A program made the translations under genes and the position numbers. A stretch of DNA of 11,229 bases from Paracoccus sp. (in: a-proteobacteria). Its GTDB lineage: Bacteria > Pseudomonadota > Alphaproteobacteria > Rhodobacterales > Rhodobacteraceae. The stretch lies in assembly GCA_018056045.1 (NCBI GenBank), contig JAGPGI010000048.1, forward strand, positions 1-11,229. Direction: 5' to 3'. A model generated the notes under the pieces. The model saw only the letters and a program-made list of their open reading frames with translations. It did not search any database and was not told the origin of the DNA. Of this stretch, positions 1-7,262 are shown piece after piece; position 1 is the stretch's first letter, and each line of letters begins with the position of its first letter.

Positions 1-1
1 G

Positions 2-1111
2 TTAACAATGATCCACATGACAAGGGCATCTGACTGGACCAGCGGAGAAACTGTTCCGGTCTGCTATCGACAGCAGATCAAAGTGGCGGCCGCCTCGGGC
101 GTTACCACCAGAACAACCAGAAGCCACGAGGCAATCCTTGAAGCCTTGGGACTGATTACAAAGGCAGTTGGCGCCGATGGAAGTCGAGGTAAGTTCGGCA
201 AGGGTGAGGTCATTCATGGAATTTCCTTTTCCCCGCTGATCGAGCGGTTCCCTTCCCTTCTCGCCCTGGCCGAGGGGGTAGAGGAAGAAACACGCCATAC
301 CGAAATCTTCCGTCGCAGGTGCAGCGCAGCCCGGCGCAGCTTCAATAAAGCCCTGTCCGTGCTCATAGAGGCGGACCCTAAGAACGCGACGGTGCCCTTG
401 TTTCTTGCGATCAAAGCTGACCTGCCACGCCGCTATGAAGGAATGGGCCTCAATGAGCTGCAGCAGCTTTTTGAGCATGTGGATAACGCCGCCCGGAACT
501 GCTGGGATGCCCTGACTGGAAGCGCAGAATCGACCGTCACGCCGGAAGTTTTCTGCCGCCCTCATATACAAGCTACAACAGAAGCTGATCTTGAATCTTG
601 TAGCGGTTCCTCCGCCAATGATCGGACAGCCCGCAAGCGGGCTGAGGCCGATCGTTACGCTGCCGCGCCTATAGGCGCGGCAGAATGCAGGGAAACAGAT
701 GGTCGCATGTCCGACCGTGGCCACAAGCCGGAATTTACCGAAACGTTCAGCCCGAAGCAGCTCTACTGGATGGCCTCTGAAGACATGCGAATGTATGTCG
801 ATGCGGTCTGCCGGGATTGTAGCAGCCTGACAGGGCATGATTTCGTTCAAGCAGCCATTTCCATCCTTCCCGCGATCGGGATCAATCACTCGGCATGGGA
901 TGAGGCACAGGAGGCAATGGGGGACATGGCGGCCGCCCTGTCGGTTCTGATTATAGACGCGAACCGGCACCATCCCGTGAAGCCCATACATTCGCCTGGC
1001 GGCGCGCTGAGGACGTTCGCGCGGCTTGCAATCGCTGGATGCCTGAACCTGCACGGAAGCCTGATCGGACTAAAACAGAGGATGGAGGCACGGCGCGCGG
1101 AGGACGTCTGA
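2..1111 (+). CDS. repC: Plasmid replication initiator RepC (5' partial)
   Basis: RepC initiates replication of repABC plasmids and chromids by binding the origin, which lies inside its own gene. Residues are numbered from the ATG at 8. Residues 4-50 fit the RepC DNA-binding region: an xxDW stretch, a PVCYRQQ-like segment, then a helix-turn-helix-like VAAASGVTTRTTRSHEAILE and an AGL-type end. Residues 71-115 match the GxxxSPL..R segment followed by a charged helix. Residues 290-358 match the C-terminal domain: GI..S.W.EA...MG, an Ala-rich helix, then IHSPGGALRTF and a short AG.L.L tail. In the family the DW segment is internal, and this frame is open to the window edge, so the real start lies upstream and roughly 60 residues are missing; the ATG at 8 is probably not the start. 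repA and repB would be expected just upstream. The gene is less GC-rich than the metabolic genes downstream. The long minus-strand frame opposite it is a shadow. Identification is by family resemblance. Confidence 0.82.
   Translation, partial: LTMIHMTRASDWTSGETVPVCYRQQIKVAAASGVTTRTTRSHEAILEALGLITKAVGADGSRGKFGKGEVIHGISFSPLIERFPSLLALAEGVEEETRHTEIFRRRCSAARRSFNKALSVLIEADPKNATVPLFLAIKADLPRRYEGMGLNELQQLFEHVDNAARNCWDALTGSAESTVTPEVFCRPHIQATTEADLESCSGSSANDRTARKRAEADRYAAAPIGAAECRETDGRMSDRGHKPEFTETFSPKQLYWMASEDMRMYVDAVCRDCSSLTGHDFVQAAISILPAIGINHSAWDEAQEAMGDMAAALSVLIIDANRHHPVKPIHSPGGALRTFARLAIAGCLNLHGSLIGLKQRMEARRAEDV
572..683. other. Inverted-repeat cluster inside repC, candidate oriV
   Basis: Three inverted repeats lie within 112 bp of the repC linker. 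GCTACAA at 572-578 pairs with TTGTAGC at 598-604. CAGCCCGC at 627-634 pairs with GCGGGCTG at 637-644 across a 2-base loop. Positions 660-683 form a perfect 24-bp palindrome centred on TATA. Positions 561-604 are only 17 of 44 G+C, clearly poorer than the flanks. In repABC replicons the origin is known to sit within the repC coding sequence, in a less GC-rich stretch. The encoded protein here is a low-complexity linker between the two RepC domains, so the DNA is free to carry a second signal. The origin role is inference. The repeats could instead only affect mRNA folding. Confidence 0.45.
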
Positions 1112-1425
1112 TGGTCGATCGTTTTCCCAAGGCCAGCCCTGAACGCCACTTCGATCCGCTTCAGTTCCGCGGGCCGAAGCGAAGCATTGCTGATGCCAAG
1201 GTTCATACTCAAAGCGTCGGTAGGGATCGCTTCTTTCCGGAGCTCAACTTCGAAAGCCAACAAGTGTATCTCAAACCGCCTCAGCACCCGAATTCCAGTG
1301 CCTTCACGCGGACTATGTCGAGATGCAGGTCGCGGATACATATATCCCGGGTCTACATTCCGTCACAGCACGCTAACGATGTGTCGCAGTATCCGCACGC
1401 AAGGCCATGCGGGGTATCTGGATGA
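1111..1425 (+). CDS. Small hypothetical ORF coupled to repC
   Basis: This 104-residue frame begins with an ATG whose A is the last base of the repC stop codon (TGATG). GGAGG at 1099-1103 lies 7 bases upstream, which is ideal Shine-Dalgarno spacing and suggests translational coupling. The product is basic and begins MVDRFPKASPERHFDPLQF. It has no signal peptide, membrane segment or motif that I recognise. Codon usage in the first half is moderately GC-biased at third positions; the last third is rich in Arg, Ser and His and looks less like a gene. An overlapping minus-strand frame (886-1341) contains a fairly natural-looking helical stretch around 1110-1300 and cannot be fully excluded. The start signal is the only strong support. 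The frame could also be a decayed remnant at the edge of the replication module. Confidence 0.3.
   Translation: MVDRFPKASPERHFDPLQFRGPKRSIADAKVHTQSVGRDRFFPELNFESQQVYLKPPQHPNSSAFTRTMSRCRSRIHISRVYIPSQHANDVSQYPHARPCGVSG
1332..1396. repeat. 8-bp inverted repeat with 49-bp spacer
   Basis: GCGGATAC at 1332-1339 is exactly inverted as GTATCCGC at 1389-1396. It lies in the stretch between repC (ends 1111) and the oxidoreductase gene (ends 1485), where apart from the weak small ORF I see no convincing gene. The spacing is long for a terminator. It could be the trace of a recombined element end or a protein-binding pair, or chance. Confidence 0.25.
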
Positions 1426-1484
1426 CTCGTCGCGCCGTTGCAGGGTCGGCACCGGCGGCGCAATGGAGGTGGGGCCTAGGTCGG

Positions 1485-3161
1485 TCAGAAACTTCGCTGA
1501 TTGACGATTTCCTTCACCAAGGCGACGTCCTGCGGCGCAATCGGGGCGGGCGGCGGGGCGCTTCGACCACGGATCATGTCAGATGCCTTCTCGGCGATCA
1601 TAATCACGGTGGCGTTCAGGTTCGCCCCCACGCAATGCGGCATCGCGGAAGCATCCACCACCCTCAGCCCCTCTATCCCGTTCAGGCGCAGTTGCGGGTC
1701 CAGAACGGCGCCCTGATCCACGCCCATCCGGCAGGTGCAGGACGGGTGGAATTCGGTCTTCACATATTGGCGGAGGGCCGCGTCGATCTCAGAATCCGTC
1801 TGCGCCGTCTCGCCCGGAGCGACCTCAAGCGTCCCCAACCTGGCTAGTGGCCCCCGCGACGTGATCTCACGCGTGACCTTGATGCCTTCGCGCATTTCCA
1901 CCACGTCGCGCGGATCGCTGAAGAAGCGGAAGTCGATCTTGGGGGCATCGCCAGCGGAGGCACTGCGCAGGCTGATCCGGCCCCGGCTGCGCTGGCGCAG
2001 CTGCGACAGGTGCAGGGTAAAGCCGTGCGAGAGGCTGAAGCCGCCATCCGGGCGGGCGTCGATCTTCATAGGCGCCACATGGTAATGCACCGTCGGCAGA
2101 CCGGAATCCTGCATTGCCTTGGCGAAGCCCCCGATCTCCCAGATGTTCGAAGCGCCGGGGCCGGAGCGGTTCAGCAGCCATTCCGTCCCCACCCGCGCCT
2201 TGCCAAGGGTCGATCCCATCCAAGCGTGGGAAATCGGCTCGCTGCAGCTATAGCTCATCCCCATGTCCAGATGGTCCTGCAGATTGCCTCCGACATTGGG
2301 CTGATCTAATGCGACGCGGATGCCCTGCTGGCGCAATTCATCCGCCGGGCCGATGCCGGACAACATCAGCAATTGCGGCGTGTTGATCGCGCCGCCGGAA
2401 AGGATGATCTCGCGGCTCGCCATGGCGGTGTGGCTCTGGCCGCCGGCGCGGTATTCAACGCCCACCGCCTTGGCCCCCTGCAGGATCACCCGCTGCGTCA
2501 GCGCTCCTGTCCGCAGTGTCAGGTTCGTGCGCCCCAACGCCGGGCGCAGATAGCCGACCGAGGCGCTGCAACGGCGCCCGTTGCGCTTGTTGCTGTCCAA
2601 CCGACCGATCCCCACCGCATCCGGTCCGTTCAGGTCGTCGACCAGCCGGTGGCCCGTCGCGACCGAGCTTGCCTCGAAGGCGTCGAAGATCGGCGATTTC
2701 AGGCTGGCCCGGCTGACATGGATCGGGCCGTCGCCACCGTGATAGTCGGATGCGCCCCGGTCCGAGGTTTCGGAGCGTTTGAAATAGGGCAAGCAATGCG
2801 CGAAGCTCCAGTCGCTCAGCCCCTGCGCCGCCCAGGCATCGTAATCCGCCGGATGCGCGCGTAGCCAGACCATCGAGTTGATCGAGGAGGATCCCCCCAG
2901 CGTCCGCCCGCGCGGCACGGGGATGCGGCGATTCATCAGCTCGGGTTGCGGCTCGGAGTCATAGTTCCAGTTGAAGCGGGGGTTGTGGAAGACTTTGTAG
3001 ACCGCCGCCGGGATCATCATCATCAGCGAGCGGTCGTGATGGCCGGCCTCCAGCAGAAGGACTTTGCAGCCGGGATCCTCGGTCAGTCGGGCGGCCAGAA
3101 CGCTGCCCGCGGAGCCCGCGCCCACGATGATGTAGTCATATTCGTCGGCGCGCATGGGCAT
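1485..3161 (-). CDS. GMC-family FAD-dependent alcohol dehydrogenase
   Basis: Predicted flavoprotein of 558 residues that oxidises a primary alcohol to an aldehyde; choline dehydrogenase-like enzymes of the glucose-methanol-choline family are 530-560 residues, so this is full length. The N-terminus has the FAD-binding GAGSAGS (14-20), with E38 at the end of the second strand as the likely ribose ligand. GMC signature 1 is GRTLGGSSSINSMVWLR (85-101). Signature 2 is SGGAINTPQLLMLSG (255-269). The C-terminal domain has HPSCTCRMG (472-480) and VVDASAMP...GANLNAT (501-517); H472 and N516 fit the catalytic His-Asn pair. No signal peptide is visible, so it should be cytoplasmic or loosely membrane-associated. 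The Shine-Dalgarno is weak (an AGACAGG-like run); a second ATG at 3155 is an alternative start. It is divergent from the AcuI-like gene and they share a 329-bp upstream region. Choline, a polyol and a 3-hydroxyacid are all possible substrates; the family does not reveal which. Confidence 0.9.
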   Translation of the reverse strand: MPMRADEYDYIIVGAGSAGSVLAARLTEDPGCKVLLLEAGHHDRSLMMMIPAAVYKVFHNPRFNWNYDSEPQPELMNRRIPVPRGRTLGGSSSINSMVWLRAHPADYDAWAAQGLSDWSFAHCLPYFKRSETSDRGASDYHGGDGPIHVSRASLKSPIFDAFEASSVATGHRLVDDLNGPDAVGIGRLDSNKRNGRRCSASVGYLRPALGRTNLTLRTGALTQRVILQGAKAVGVEYRAGGQSHTAMASREIILSGGAINTPQLLMLSGIGPADELRQQGIRVALDQPNVGGNLQDHLDMGMSYSCSEPISHAWMGSTLGKARVGTEWLLNRSGPGASNIWEIGGFAKAMQDSGLPTVHYHVAPMKIDARPDGGFSLSHGFTLHLSQLRQRSRGRISLRSASAGDAPKIDFRFFSDPRDVVEMREGIKVTREITSRGPLARLGTLEVAPGETAQTDSEIDAALRQYVKTEFHPSCTCRMGVDQGAVLDPQLRLNGIEGLRVVDASAMPHCVGANLNATVIMIAEKASDMIRGRSAPPPAPIAPQDVALVKEIVNQRSF

Positions 3162-3490
3162 GATCAGACCTGTCTTGGGGTGGGATGGGGTGACCGAAGA
3201 CTAGCTGTCCGCGGGCATCGCGAAAGGTGAAAATTCTTGGGTCGATATAACTTCATATTATGGCATGCTACACCGCGACGGGGGGACATCCGCGCGGCAT
3301 CCCGGTTTCCCTTTGCCGGGCAAGGACCTAGGGCGAATTTCTGGGGCAGGACGACCTTTGCCAGAGATCCATGCGCGGCGCTCCACCGCCGCCGCGCGAG
3401 GGGGATGGCTGCAGCGGGCTTGATCTGACCCGCCATCCGCGCCAGCACTGTAGGCGCCATCCGACCGTACACAGAAAGCGGAGACCCGAA
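3162..3490. promoter_or_regulatory. Divergent promoter region
   Basis: This 329-bp gap lies between two genes that point away from each other and must hold both promoters. The AT-rich island at about 3228-3270 (with ATATAACTTCATATTATGG) stands out in GC-rich surroundings and has TATTAT at 3256-3261 and TATAAC at 3245-3250 as -10-like hexamers. TTGGGT at 3237-3242 is only 13 bases from the TATTAT, too close for a standard sigma-70 pair, so no exact promoter can be called. A GCATGC palindrome sits beside the island at 3263-3268. No gene is seen here; the in-frame extension of the downstream ORF back to 3371 is Pro/Arg-rich and not supported. Confidence 0.4.
3480..3483 (+). promoter_or_regulatory. 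Shine-Dalgarno fixing the acuI start
   Basis: GGAG lies 7 bases before the ATG at 3491. It selects that codon over the upstream in-frame ATG at 3371, which would add 40 residues that no AcuI/YhdH relative has. Confidence 0.7.
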
Positions 3491-4480
3491 ATGACCGATG
3501 CCTTCGAAGCCATGCTGATCCAAGATGTGGACGGAAAACCCAAGGCTGGACTGGCCGATCTGACGCTTGCGGACCTGCCCGACAACGAAGTGCTGGTCAA
3601 GATCAGCCATTCCAGTCTGAACTACAAGGACGGGCTGGCGATCACCGGAAAGGGCCGCATCGCGCGGCGGTTGCCCATGGTGGCGGGGATCGATCTGGCC
3701 GGGGTGGTGGTGGAATCGCGCTCCCTGGATTGGAGGGCGGGCGATCGGGTTCTGGTCAACGGCTGGGGCCTATCCGAGACGGAATGGGGCGCCTATTCCC
3801 ACTTCCAGCGGCTGAAGCCGCAGCACCTGACCACCATGCCCACAGATTTCAGCGCCGAGGAGGCGATGGCCATCGGCACCGCCGGGTATACGGCGGCGCT
3901 CTGCGTGCTGGCGCTGGAGCGGCACGGGGTGCTGAAGGGCGACGGAGAGTTTCTCGTGACCGGGGCGGCGGGAGGGGTCGGCACGGTGGCGATTTCACTG
4001 CTGGCCGCGCGGGGGGTAAAGGTAATCGCCTCGACCGGACGGGTGTCGGAGGAAGAGTTCCTCATGGGGCTGGGCGCGAGCGGGATCATCGACAGGGGCA
4101 CGTTGTCCACGCAGGGCAAGATGCTGCAGGCGGAGCGCTGGTCGGGTGGCGTCGACTCGGTCGGCAGCCATACGCTGGTGAATGCGCTGGCGCAGACGGT
4201 TTATGGCGGTGCTATCGCGGCCTGCGGGCTGGCGGGTGGGGCGGATTTGCCGGGCTCGGTCATGCCGCATATCCTGCGTAGCGTGGCGCTGCTGGGCGTC
4301 GATTCTGTCATGTGCCCGCAGGCGCGCCGGGCCGAGGCGTGGGCATTGCTGAACCGCGATCTCGACCGCAAGAAGTTGGCGGCGCTGACCACGGTGGCGC
4401 CGATGGCGGATCTGCCGAAGCTGGCCGAGGAGATCGTGGCCGGCAGGATCCGGGGCCGCACGGTGATCGAGATCGGGTGA
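3491..4480 (+). CDS. acuI: Acrylyl-CoA reductase (NADPH), AcuI/YhdH type
   Basis: Medium-chain dehydrogenase/reductase of 329 residues, the usual length for AcuI and E. coli YhdH. These enzymes reduce acrylyl-CoA to propanoyl-CoA with NADPH. They detoxify a reactive intermediate of DMSP, acrylate and 3-hydroxypropionate metabolism. Visible features: N-terminal GroES-like domain with SHSSLNYKDGLAITGKG (39-55) and VAGIDLAGVV (64-73); NGWGLSE.EWGAYS (90-103), characteristic of this subfamily; the Rossmann motif VTGAAGGVGTVAISLL (156-171); and STGR (181-184), the probable NADPH phosphate-binding loop. There are no zinc-ligand cysteines, as expected for this branch. It is cytoplasmic. It is transcribed away from the GMC dehydrogenase and converges on the transporter operon. 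No acuR regulator, dddL or dmdA is in the window, so a DMSP role is inference; the subfamily call is strong. Confidence 0.9.
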   Translation: MTDAFEAMLIQDVDGKPKAGLADLTLADLPDNEVLVKISHSSLNYKDGLAITGKGRIARRLPMVAGIDLAGVVVESRSLDWRAGDRVLVNGWGLSETEWGAYSHFQRLKPQHLTTMPTDFSAEEAMAIGTAGYTAALCVLALERHGVLKGDGEFLVTGAAGGVGTVAISLLAARGVKVIASTGRVSEEEFLMGLGASGIIDRGTLSTQGKMLQAERWSGGVDSVGSHTLVNALAQTVYGGAIAACGLAGGADLPGSVMPHILRSVALLGVDSVMCPQARRAEAWALLNRDLDRKKLAALTTVAPMADLPKLAEEIVAGRIRGRTVIEIG

Positions 4481-4568
4481 CCTGCGGAGCGCCGGTGCAA
4501 GGAAAGTGAGTGCCTGAAGGCGCAGAATTTTTGTCTCGTCGTTGGGCTTGCGCCCTCCTCCTCGGACT

Positions 4569-4585
4569 CGGGGGCTCCGCCCCCG
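4569..4585. terminator. GC-rich hairpin downstream of acuI
   Basis: CGGGGGC (4569-4575) pairs with GCCCCCG (4579-4585) across a 3-base TCC loop, giving a very stable stem 89 bases after the acuI stop. No T-run follows on either strand, so it may be a pause or mRNA-stabilising structure instead of a classical intrinsic terminator. Confidence 0.45.
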
Positions 4586-4603
4586 GAGGTGCATCGTACC
4601 TTT

Positions 4604-4681
4604 CCCGCGGGATTTTTGGGGACAGGTGAATGGTAAGAAGAGCTCTTTGCCCCATCTCCTGTCTTCAAAAATACCCGCCGG
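4604..4681. terminator. 78-bp inverted repeat, bidirectional terminator
   Basis: The two 39-bp halves are imperfect inverted copies meeting at the 10-bp palindrome AAGAGCTCTT (4638-4647). The outer arms are CCCGCGGG (4604-4611) and CCCGCCGG (4674-4681), each followed inward by an ATTTTTG-type run and GACAGG. Read on the minus strand, the right half is GGCGGGTATTTTTG, a sequence type I recognise from many Rhodobacterales intergenic regions. The position between two convergent gene ends fits a terminator working in both directions, since each half has a GC stem plus a T-run in its own sense. It could also be a REP-like dispersed element. Confidence 0.6.
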
Positions 4682-4718
4682 AGGCTCCTACCGATCCGCG
4701 AGGCGTTCCCGCATCCTA

Positions 4719-4740
4719 TAAGGGAGGGGGCCATCCCTTA
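4719..4740. terminator. Hairpin after the ATPase gene
   Basis: TAAGGGA (4719-4725) pairs with TCCCTTA (4734-4740) across an 8-base loop, beginning 14 bases beyond the ATPase stop at 4754 in its reading direction. A competing GC-rich pairing with 4742-4755 is possible. There is no strong T-run, so it may act together with the larger inverted repeat next to it. Confidence 0.4.
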
Positions 4741-4753
4741 CAGGCCCGCCCCC

Positions 4754-6376
4754 TTACGCCGCGCGTGTGGCGATGAGATCGTCCAGCCAGCCGGTCGCCA
4801 TGGCGGGGACCGAGGCGAGGAGCGTCTCGGTATAAGGCTGGTGCGGCGGGGAGAAGACCTCGTCCCGCGTGCCCTGTTCCACGATCCGCCCGTGCTGCAT
4901 CACCACCACCCGATCGGCGATGGCACGAACGACCTCGATGTCATGGGTGATGAAGAGATAGGACACGCCCAGTTCGGCCTTCAGCTTCATCAGCATCCGC
5001 AGGACTTCGGCCTGCACCACCTTGTCCAGCGCCGAGGTGATCTCGTCGCAGACGATCAGCTCGGGGTTCGCGGCGAGAGCGCGCGCGATGGCGACGCGCT
5101 GCTTCTGCCCGCCGGAGAGTTGGCCGGGGGTGCGGTCGGCGTAGCCTGCGTCCAGCTCGACCATCTTCAGAAGTTCGATCAGCCGCGCCTCGCGCTTGGC
5201 CCCCCTCAGCCCGTGATACAGGGCCAGCGGGCGGCCCACGATCTTGCGGACGGTCTGGCGCGGGTTCAGGGCGGTGTCGGCGGATTGGTAGATGATCTGG
5301 ATGCGCTTCAAGGTCTCCAGCGAGCGTTGGCCCAGCTTCGCGGGCAAAGCCTTGCCGTCATAGCTGACCGTTCCCGCCGCAGGCTCCTTCAGGCCCACGA
5401 CCAGCCGCCCGAGGGTGGATTTGCCCGATCCGGACTCACCCACCAAGGCCACGGTTTCCCCCCGGCCCACGGTCAGGGAGATGTCGGTCAGCACCTGGAA
5501 ATCGTGATACTTCGCCGCCACGCCGTTCAGCGCCAGCAGGGAAGCGCCCTTCCGCCCATGATAATGACCATTGCTGACCGACAGTTCATGAATGGCCCAC
5601 AGCGTCTTGGTATAGGCATGCTGCGGCTTGTCCATGATGTCGGCGATCGCCGCCTCCTCGACCACCTCGCCATAGCGCAGCACCACCACGCGATGGGCGA
5701 TCTGGGCGACGACGGCCAGGTCATGGGTGATGTAGATCGCGGCGACTTTGAACTCCTCGATCACCTTGCGGATTGAGATCAGGACCTCGACCTGCGTGGT
5801 CACGTCCAAGGCGGTGGTCGGCTCGTCGAAGACGATCAGGGCCGGATTGCAGATCATCGCCATGGCGATCATGGCGCGCTGCAATTGTCCGCCCGAGACC
5901 TGGTGGGGATAGCGGCTGCCGAAGGTGGCAGGCTCGGGCAGTTGCAGGGCGGTGAACAGGTCCACCGCGCGCTTTTCGGCCTGCGCCCGCGTCATCCCGC
6001 CCCGATCCACCGCGACCATCACGATCTGGTCCATCAGGCGGTGCACCGGGTTGAACGCCGCCTGCGCGCTTTGCGCGACATAGGCGACCTTCGTGCCCCG
6101 AATCTTGCGGCGGGCTTCCTCGGGATCGTCCAGAAGGTTGCGACCGTTCAGTAGCACCTGTCCTTCGGCCACCCGCGCGCCGGGGCGGAAGTAGCCCAGT
6201 GCGGCAAGGCCGATGGTGGATTTGCCCGCGCCGGATTCACCGACCAAACCTACCACCTCGCCCGATCGGACGGTGACGGAGATGCCGTTCACGATGGTGT
6301 TCCAGCGGTCGTTTGACTTCGCCTCGATCTTCAGATCGCGGATCTCGAGTGCAGGACGGGGGGCGGGTGTGGACAT
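4754..6376 (-). CDS. Fused double-NBD ABC ATPase, DppD-DppF type
   Basis: Energises import through the two permeases encoded just upstream in the operon. The 540 residues hold two complete nucleotide-binding domains, replacing the separate D and F subunits of classical peptide transporters. NBD1: Walker A GESGAGKST (46-54), Q-loop Q102, signature SGGQLQR (161-167), Walker B LIVFDEP (180-186), switch H218. NBD2: Walker A GESGSGKST (313-321), Q-loop Q364, signature LSGGQKQR (420-427), Walker B LIVCDE (440-445), switch H478. Each half ends with a piece of the oligopeptide-type tail (P.HAYTKTLW, PHQPYTETLL). All catalytic residues are present, so both sites should hydrolyse ATP. NBD2 has DEITSALD where DEPTSALD is more usual, a substitution I associate with these fused ATPases. 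The start is set by AGGAGG ending 7 bases before the ATG at 6376, one base after the stop of the preceding permease gene. The upstream ATG at 6391 overlaps that permease and the Shine-Dalgarno itself. Substrate is unknown. Confidence 0.92.
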   Translation of the reverse strand: MSTPAPRPALEIRDLKIEAKSNDRWNTIVNGISVTVRSGEVVGLVGESGAGKSTIGLAALGYFRPGARVAEGQVLLNGRNLLDDPEEARRKIRGTKVAYVAQSAQAAFNPVHRLMDQIVMVAVDRGGMTRAQAEKRAVDLFTALQLPEPATFGSRYPHQVSGGQLQRAMIAMAMICNPALIVFDEPTTALDVTTQVEVLISIRKVIEEFKVAAIYITHDLAVVAQIAHRVVVLRYGEVVEEAAIADIMDKPQHAYTKTLWAIHELSVSNGHYHGRKGASLLALNGVAAKYHDFQVLTDISLTVGRGETVALVGESGSGKSTLGRLVVGLKEPAAGTVSYDGKALPAKLGQRSLETLKRIQIIYQSADTALNPRQTVRKIVGRPLALYHGLRGAKREARLIELLKMVELDAGYADRTPGQLSGGQKQRVAIARALAANPELIVCDEITSALDKVVQAEVLRMLMKLKAELGVSYLFITHDIEVVRAIADRVVVMQHGRIVEQGTRDEVFSPPHQPYTETLLASVPAMATGWLDDLIATRAA

Positions 6377-6377
6377 C

Positions 6378-7253
6378 TCAGCCCTCCTCATTCAGGCCGC
6401 TGGCCTTGTTCAGTTGCCAATCAACGACGAAGTTCACGGCGATGGCCAGGAAGGCAATGGCGGCGGCGGGGATCAGCGGGGTGATGTTGCCCATGTTGAT
6501 CAGGGCGGCATTCTCGCGGACCATGGAGCCCCATTCCGCCATGGGCGGCTGGATGCCTACGCCCAAGAAGGACAGGGCAGCGATGTTCAGGAAGATGAAG
6601 CAGAAGCGCATACCCAGTTCCGACAGAAGCAGCGGCAGGATATTGGGAAAGACCTCGTTCACCGCGATCCAGACGAGGCTCTCGCCCCGCACCCGCGCGG
6701 CCTCGACATAGTCCAGGCTGGCCACGTTTAGTGCGGCGGCGCGGGCGATCCGGAAGAAGCGGGTCGAGGTCAGGATCGCGATGATCAGGATCAGGTTTAG
6801 GATAGAGCCGCCGAAGATCGACAAGATCATCAGAATGAAAATCAGGTCGGGGATCGACATGACCGCATCCACGAAGCGCGAGATCACCTGGTCCAAGAGC
6901 CCGCCCACCAGCGCCGCGATCATCCCGGCGAGGCAGCCGATGGTGAAGGAGATCAGCGTGGTCACCAGCGCGATGGAGATGGAGTTGCGCGCACCATAGA
7001 TCAGCCGGGACAGGAAATCGCGGCCCAGCTGATCGGTGCCCAGCAGGAACTCCGCACTCCAGGGCGAATAGGGGGTGCGCGAGACGACCTCGACCTCGCC
7101 ATAGGGGGCGATGAGCGGGGCGAAGACCGCGACGAATACATAGATCACCACGACCACCATGCCGAATTTCGCGGTGAGCGGGGCTTGGCGCGAGGCCCTC
7201 AGCAGCAGGCTCAGGCGGCTGGGCTGGGCAGTGAAGGAGAGGTTGGATTGCAT
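6378..7253 (-). CDS. ABC permease, DppC/OppC-like
   Basis: One of the two inner-membrane channel subunits of the family-5 (peptide/nickel/opine-type) importer. The 291 residues match the usual length. The N-terminal cytoplasmic stretch and first membrane segment (about 29-49) form the OppC N-terminal domain. They are followed by the signature FLLGTDQLGRDFLSRLIYGARNS (69-91). Hydrophobic segments lie near 93-118, 132-163, 205-232 and 258-280. The EAA-type coupling region that docks on the ATPase falls around 184-215 (EAARVRGE, then NEVFPNILP). The family ending SFLGVGIQPP..EWG..V (228-245) is present. The start ATG follows GAGGGGA, which overlaps the stop of the preceding permease gene (9 bases between the genes), indicating tight coupling. 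Confidence 0.92.
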   Translation of the reverse strand: MQSNLSFTAQPSRLSLLLRASRQAPLTAKFGMVVVVIYVFVAVFAPLIAPYGEVEVVSRTPYSPWSAEFLLGTDQLGRDFLSRLIYGARNSISIALVTTLISFTIGCLAGMIAALVGGLLDQVISRFVDAVMSIPDLIFILMILSIFGGSILNLILIIAILTSTRFFRIARAAALNVASLDYVEAARVRGESLVWIAVNEVFPNILPLLLSELGMRFCFIFLNIAALSFLGVGIQPPMAEWGSMVRENAALINMGNITPLIPAAAIAFLAIAVNFVVDWQLNKASGLNEEG

Positions 7254-7262
7254 GTGTTCCCC

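Noticed and set aside
2..1054. A long minus-strand frame (350 residues) opposite repC
   Set aside because: The plus strand shows recognisable RepC motifs through the whole stretch. The minus frame is Cys/Arg/Gly-rich without any domain pattern.
3247..3259. ATAACTTCATATT resembles one 13-bp arm of a loxP site (11 of 13 bases)
   Set aside because: No inverted second arm follows at the 8-bp spacing. The match is a single AT-rich stretch in a promoter region and is most likely chance.
3371..3490. N-terminal extension of the acrylyl-CoA reductase from 3371
   Set aside because: The extra 40 residues are Pro/Arg/His-rich, absent from the family's usual length, and have no ribosome-binding site comparable to the one before 3491.
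4841..5776. A 311-residue plus-strand frame opposite the ATPase gene
   Set aside because: It is a His/Asp/Leu/Gln-rich mirror of a well-supported double ATPase and has no domain pattern of its own.
6377..6391. Upstream ATG at 6391 as start of the ATPase
   Set aside because: It overlaps the permease gene and the Shine-Dalgarno that serves the ATG at 6376, and adds only MRRAE.
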